DNA of 17,515 nucleotides from JBFLVQ01 sp040758525 (lineage in GTDB: Bacteria > Acidobacteriota > Blastocatellia > Chloracidobacteriales > JADJPF01). The DNA lies in the NCBI GenBank assembly GCA_040758525.1, contig JBFLVQ010000118.1, positions 1-17,515 on the forward strand. Reading direction: 5' to 3'. Of the stretch, positions 15,348-17,515 are shown piece by piece. The translations under genes and the position numbers were made by a program. The notes beneath the pieces are model-generated. The model was not told the origin of the DNA. It searched no databases and saw only the letters and a list, made by a program, of their open reading frames with translations. The stretch's first letter is position 1; every line of letters begins with the position of its first letter.

Positions 15348-15351
15348 CAGT

Positions 15352-17271
15352 TCATTTCTCCAGCGCGCTTAAGCGCGCACGCGCAGGCGCCAAATCTGGC
15401 GCGATATTGAGCGCTAATCGGTAATGCCCAACAGCCTCTTTACGTAATCCCCGCTCTTCATAAGCCTGACCAAGCAGCAGATGTGTTTGAGCATCTTGTG
15501 GATTCAGTTCTAAGGCGCGACGTAACGAGGCTATCCCTTCATCTAATCGCCCTACCTTAAGCAGTATCCCTCCTCGTGTGTAATAGGCTTCGGAAAAATC
15601 TGTATGATTGGCGATCGTCTCATCAAGCAGCTTGATCGCTTTATCTGATTGGCCTGTCTCATTGTAAGCATATGCTAAATAGACAAAGGTCAATAGATTT
15701 ACCTCTCCCTCACGTAAATCTATTGCTTGCTGGTAAAATGGGATCGCTTGCTGATAATTCTGCTGATCTGAATAGTAGTTTCCTAATCCTATACAACTAC
15801 AACCTGACTCGCCTCTCTTTAATTGATAAGCAAATGAGAATTGCTCTGCTGCCTCTCGCCGCTTCCCCTCTGCATAGAGCGCGGAAGCATAGTTGCAGCG
15901 GGCAAATTCTGAATCTGAATTCTCCTCTACCGCTCGCGCAAATAGTGTTAGATCGCTATACCAATACCTATTCTGTCGTATCGCTAATCCCCCTAACCCT
16001 ATTATCCCTACTATTAATACTCCTGAGGTTATCAGACGCAGTTTAGCAATTCTCTCTTGATGCAGCAGGGTTGTAAAAGTAATGGCGGCGAGGGCAGCGA
16101 AACCCAGAGAGGGAAGGAAGGCATAGCGATCTTGTATGATGAGATCAGGAGTAAAGACTCCTATATTGAGGATAGGAAGCATAGTTACTGCTATCCAAGC
16201 AGCAGCAAAGAGGACTTTGGCAGATGCTCGCAACCATAAGAGCAGACCCATAGCAGTCAGTAGCAACAATGGTAGCCAGAACTGTAGACTGGCAAAGCTT
16301 CGCACCAATGGCACACTATGAACTGCGCTCAATCCAATTGGAGCTATCATCATGCGTAAATATTCCAAAATGATACTGGGAATGGTGAGCAGCACTACTT
16401 CACGTGGCAATCCACTAACAATACGCAACGTGCCACCATAAGCAAAATAGCGCAAAACAAAATAGGCGGCGACAACAGCTAGGAAAGGCAAGGCAACCAG
16501 TATTGCTGACCAGACACGTCGCACCAGTCCAGTATCTAGATAAATAAACCGATGTCCTGCTACCAAGATAGGAAAACAGAGCGCTGTCTCTTTACTTAAC
16601 AGTGCGCCTGCCATCAGTGTTAACGCACCTAAAAAGAAGATCCGGCGTGGGCGCGCGACGGTTTCTGCATCTGCTTTTAAGTAGAGTAGAAAAGCAGCAA
16701 GGAAAAAGAGCGCATGGAGAGTCTCAACCAGACAGTTTACCCAAGCAACCGCTTCTGAATGTATAGGGTGAACAGCAAATATTAATGCGCCAATGGCAGC
16801 AGTGGCACGACTTGCGCTTAGACGCTTGACAATCGCATAAGCAAGCGCCACTACTGCGCAGTAGATAAGCACATTGAGCAGATGCCAGTAATGGGTACGC
16901 AATCCAAAGGCCTGGTAAGCCAGTGCAAACAGCATACGTGTGAAAGGGCGATAGTAGTCGAGCGCAGAAGTTTTGAAATTAAGCCAAGGCACATCATAAG
17001 AGTGTGAATCTGTAAAGGCCTTGGTAAAGTAGTTCCAATCGCGCAATGCATAATTTGATTCAATCAAGAGGTGATCATCATAAGCAAATCGATTAGCAGT
17101 CGAATTAGCGAATGTTGTGAAGGCTACCAGTACAAGTGCAAATATTATCTTGATATCTGCGCTGGTATTGAGTCGTTGCCACCAGTAGATAGTTGTAGCG
17201 AGATGCTTTTCATTACCCTGTGGTTGATTCTCCAGATCGCTATTCTCTTTTTCTATATTCTCCACTTGCAT
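15352..17271 (-). CDS. Multi-pass TMTC-like putative glycosyltransferase with C-terminal TPRs
   Basis: Integral membrane protein of 639 residues. After a polar N-terminus come about 10 hydrophobic segments (about 40-430). The first outer loop has FAYDDHLLI (Asp65, Asp66), matching the acidic motif of GT-C transferases. DYYRPF (105-110), AVHPIHSEAVAWVN (166-179), SKETA (226-230) and DRYAFLPSLGF (381-391) match the pattern of the TMTC/DUF1736 family of TPR O-mannosyltransferase-like proteins. Residues about 455-639 are four or five TPRs; one contains an unusual CSC (491-493). The frame extends to TTG 17328, but ATG 17271 is preferred because it is 4 bp after the upstream stop, the spacing also found at the next junction. 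It would glycosylate exported proteins or lipids using a lipid-linked sugar; donor and acceptor are unknown. It is a paralogue of the gene upstream. Confidence 0.85.
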   Translation of the reverse strand: MQVENIEKENSDLENQPQGNEKHLATTIYWWQRLNTSADIKIIFALVLVAFTTFANSTANRFAYDDHLLIESNYALRDWNYFTKAFTDSHSYDVPWLNFKTSALDYYRPFTRMLFALAYQAFGLRTHYWHLLNVLIYCAVVALAYAIVKRLSASRATAAIGALIFAVHPIHSEAVAWVNCLVETLHALFFLAAFLLYLKADAETVARPRRIFFLGALTLMAGALLSKETALCFPILVAGHRFIYLDTGLVRRVWSAILVALPFLAVVAAYFVLRYFAYGGTLRIVSGLPREVVLLTIPSIILEYLRMMIAPIGLSAVHSVPLVRSFASLQFWLPLLLLTAMGLLLWLRASAKVLFAAAWIAVTMLPILNIGVFTPDLIIQDRYAFLPSLGFAALAAITFTTLLHQERIAKLRLITSGVLIVGIIGLGGLAIRQNRYWYSDLTLFARAVEENSDSEFARCNYASALYAEGKRREAAEQFSFAYQLKRGESGCSCIGLGNYYSDQQNYQQAIPFYQQAIDLREGEVNLLTFVYLAYAYNETGQSDKAIKLLDETIANHTDFSEAYYTRGGILLKVGRLDEGIASLRRALELNPQDAQTHLLLGQAYEERGLRKEAVGHYRLALNIAPDLAPARARLSALEK

Positions 17272-17275
17272 AATA

Positions 17276-17515
17276 TTATCTCTGCCGCTTGAATGAATAG
17301 AGTATTTCTTGAAACTCTGGATTGGCAATTAATGTTTTATTGATTAGCTCATTGGCTTTATCCACCTGACCATTTTTAACATATGTTTCTGCCAGTAATA
17401 CTACTGCCAACAATTTATCACGTGGATTTAGACTAATTGCCTGTTGGTAAAAATCTATTGCTTGAGGATAATCGCCACGCTCTCGATAATAGTGTGCCAA
17501 CCCCATACAACTACA
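17276..17515 (-). CDS. C-terminal part of a second TMTC-like TPR protein (runs off the window)
   Basis: Only the last 79 residues are visible, opening C-S-C-M-G-L-A-H-Y-Y and consisting of two TPR units. The frame is open to the window edge, so the gene begins outside. Its first 30 residues match residues 491-520 of the next protein: both have CSC-x-GL-x2-YY, then Y-x-QAI-x-FYQQAI-x-L at the same spacing, and the match is visible in the DNA too (atacaactaca in both). It ends earlier than its paralogue, lacking the last one or two TPRs. The stop is 4 bp before the ATG of the next gene. The transmembrane part is inferred from the paralogy and cannot be seen here. Confidence 0.75.
   Translation of the reverse strand, partial: CSCMGLAHYYRERGDYPQAIDFYQQAISLNPRDKLLAVVLLAETYVKNGQVDKANELINKTLIANPEFQEILYSFKRQR

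Noticed and set aside
15672..16046. 124-codon + strand frame rich in Leu and Ser within the TMTC-like gene
   Set aside because: Low-complexity translation opposite a well-supported coding region; no independent evidence.

Overview
The window looks like chromosomal DNA of a moderate-GC Gram-negative bacterium. The best guess is Acidobacteriota, class Blastocatellia. This rests on the mix of families: a Ser/Thr kinase fused to an AAA-like/TPR region, a secreted TPR-CHAT protein, a secreted protein with an IPT/TIG-like domain, a Uma2-family nuclease, and TMTC-like multi-pass proteins with C-terminal TPRs. Chloroflexota or a related phylum is not excluded. No rRNA, tRNA, CRISPR array or intact insertion sequence was seen.

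Left block, + strand (1-6540). The 3' part of a UDP-glucuronate decarboxylase gene lies 10 bp before a 1185-residue soluble Ser/Thr kinase-NTPase-TPR protein. The kinase motifs are complete, but the Walker A lysine of the NTPase domain is replaced by leucine. After a spacer made largely of degenerate 7-bp repeats comes a two-gene unit: an LLM-class flavin oxidoreductase and an alpha/beta hydrolase.

Middle accessory stretch (6541-9822). A 319-bp spacer holds a strong hairpin, a decayed fragment of another Ser/Thr kinase on the - strand, a second 7-bp repeat patch and a dyad before a DUF3052 gene. Next come a small secreted Ig-like protein preceded by two palindromes and a duplicated Shine-Dalgarno, a Uma2 nuclease, and an A+T-rich D12-type DNA adenine methyltransferase with a DTPY motif IV. 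A 12-codon reading frame overlaps the methyltransferase start.

Right block, - strand (9839-17515, transcribed right to left). The order is the C-terminus of a TMTC-like TPR protein, a complete TMTC-like putative glycosyltransferase with TPRs, a WbpB/WlbA-type sugar dehydrogenase, a WbpD/WlbB-type N-acetyltransferase, an NDP-sugar epimerase/dehydratase, and a large secreted TPR-CHAT protease-like protein. Spacers of 4, 4, 21, -14 and 42 bp suggest one operon for surface-glycan precursor synthesis and possibly protein glycosylation, with a secreted caspase-like protein at its end. The two blocks converge at 9822/9839 with a 16-bp gap.

The most interesting signals are the tandem TMTC-like paralogues in a diacetamido-uronate-type sugar operon ending in a secreted CHAT protein, the Uma2/DNA-methyltransferase pair of foreign composition, the degenerate Walker A in the kinase fusion, and the phased 7-bp repeats.
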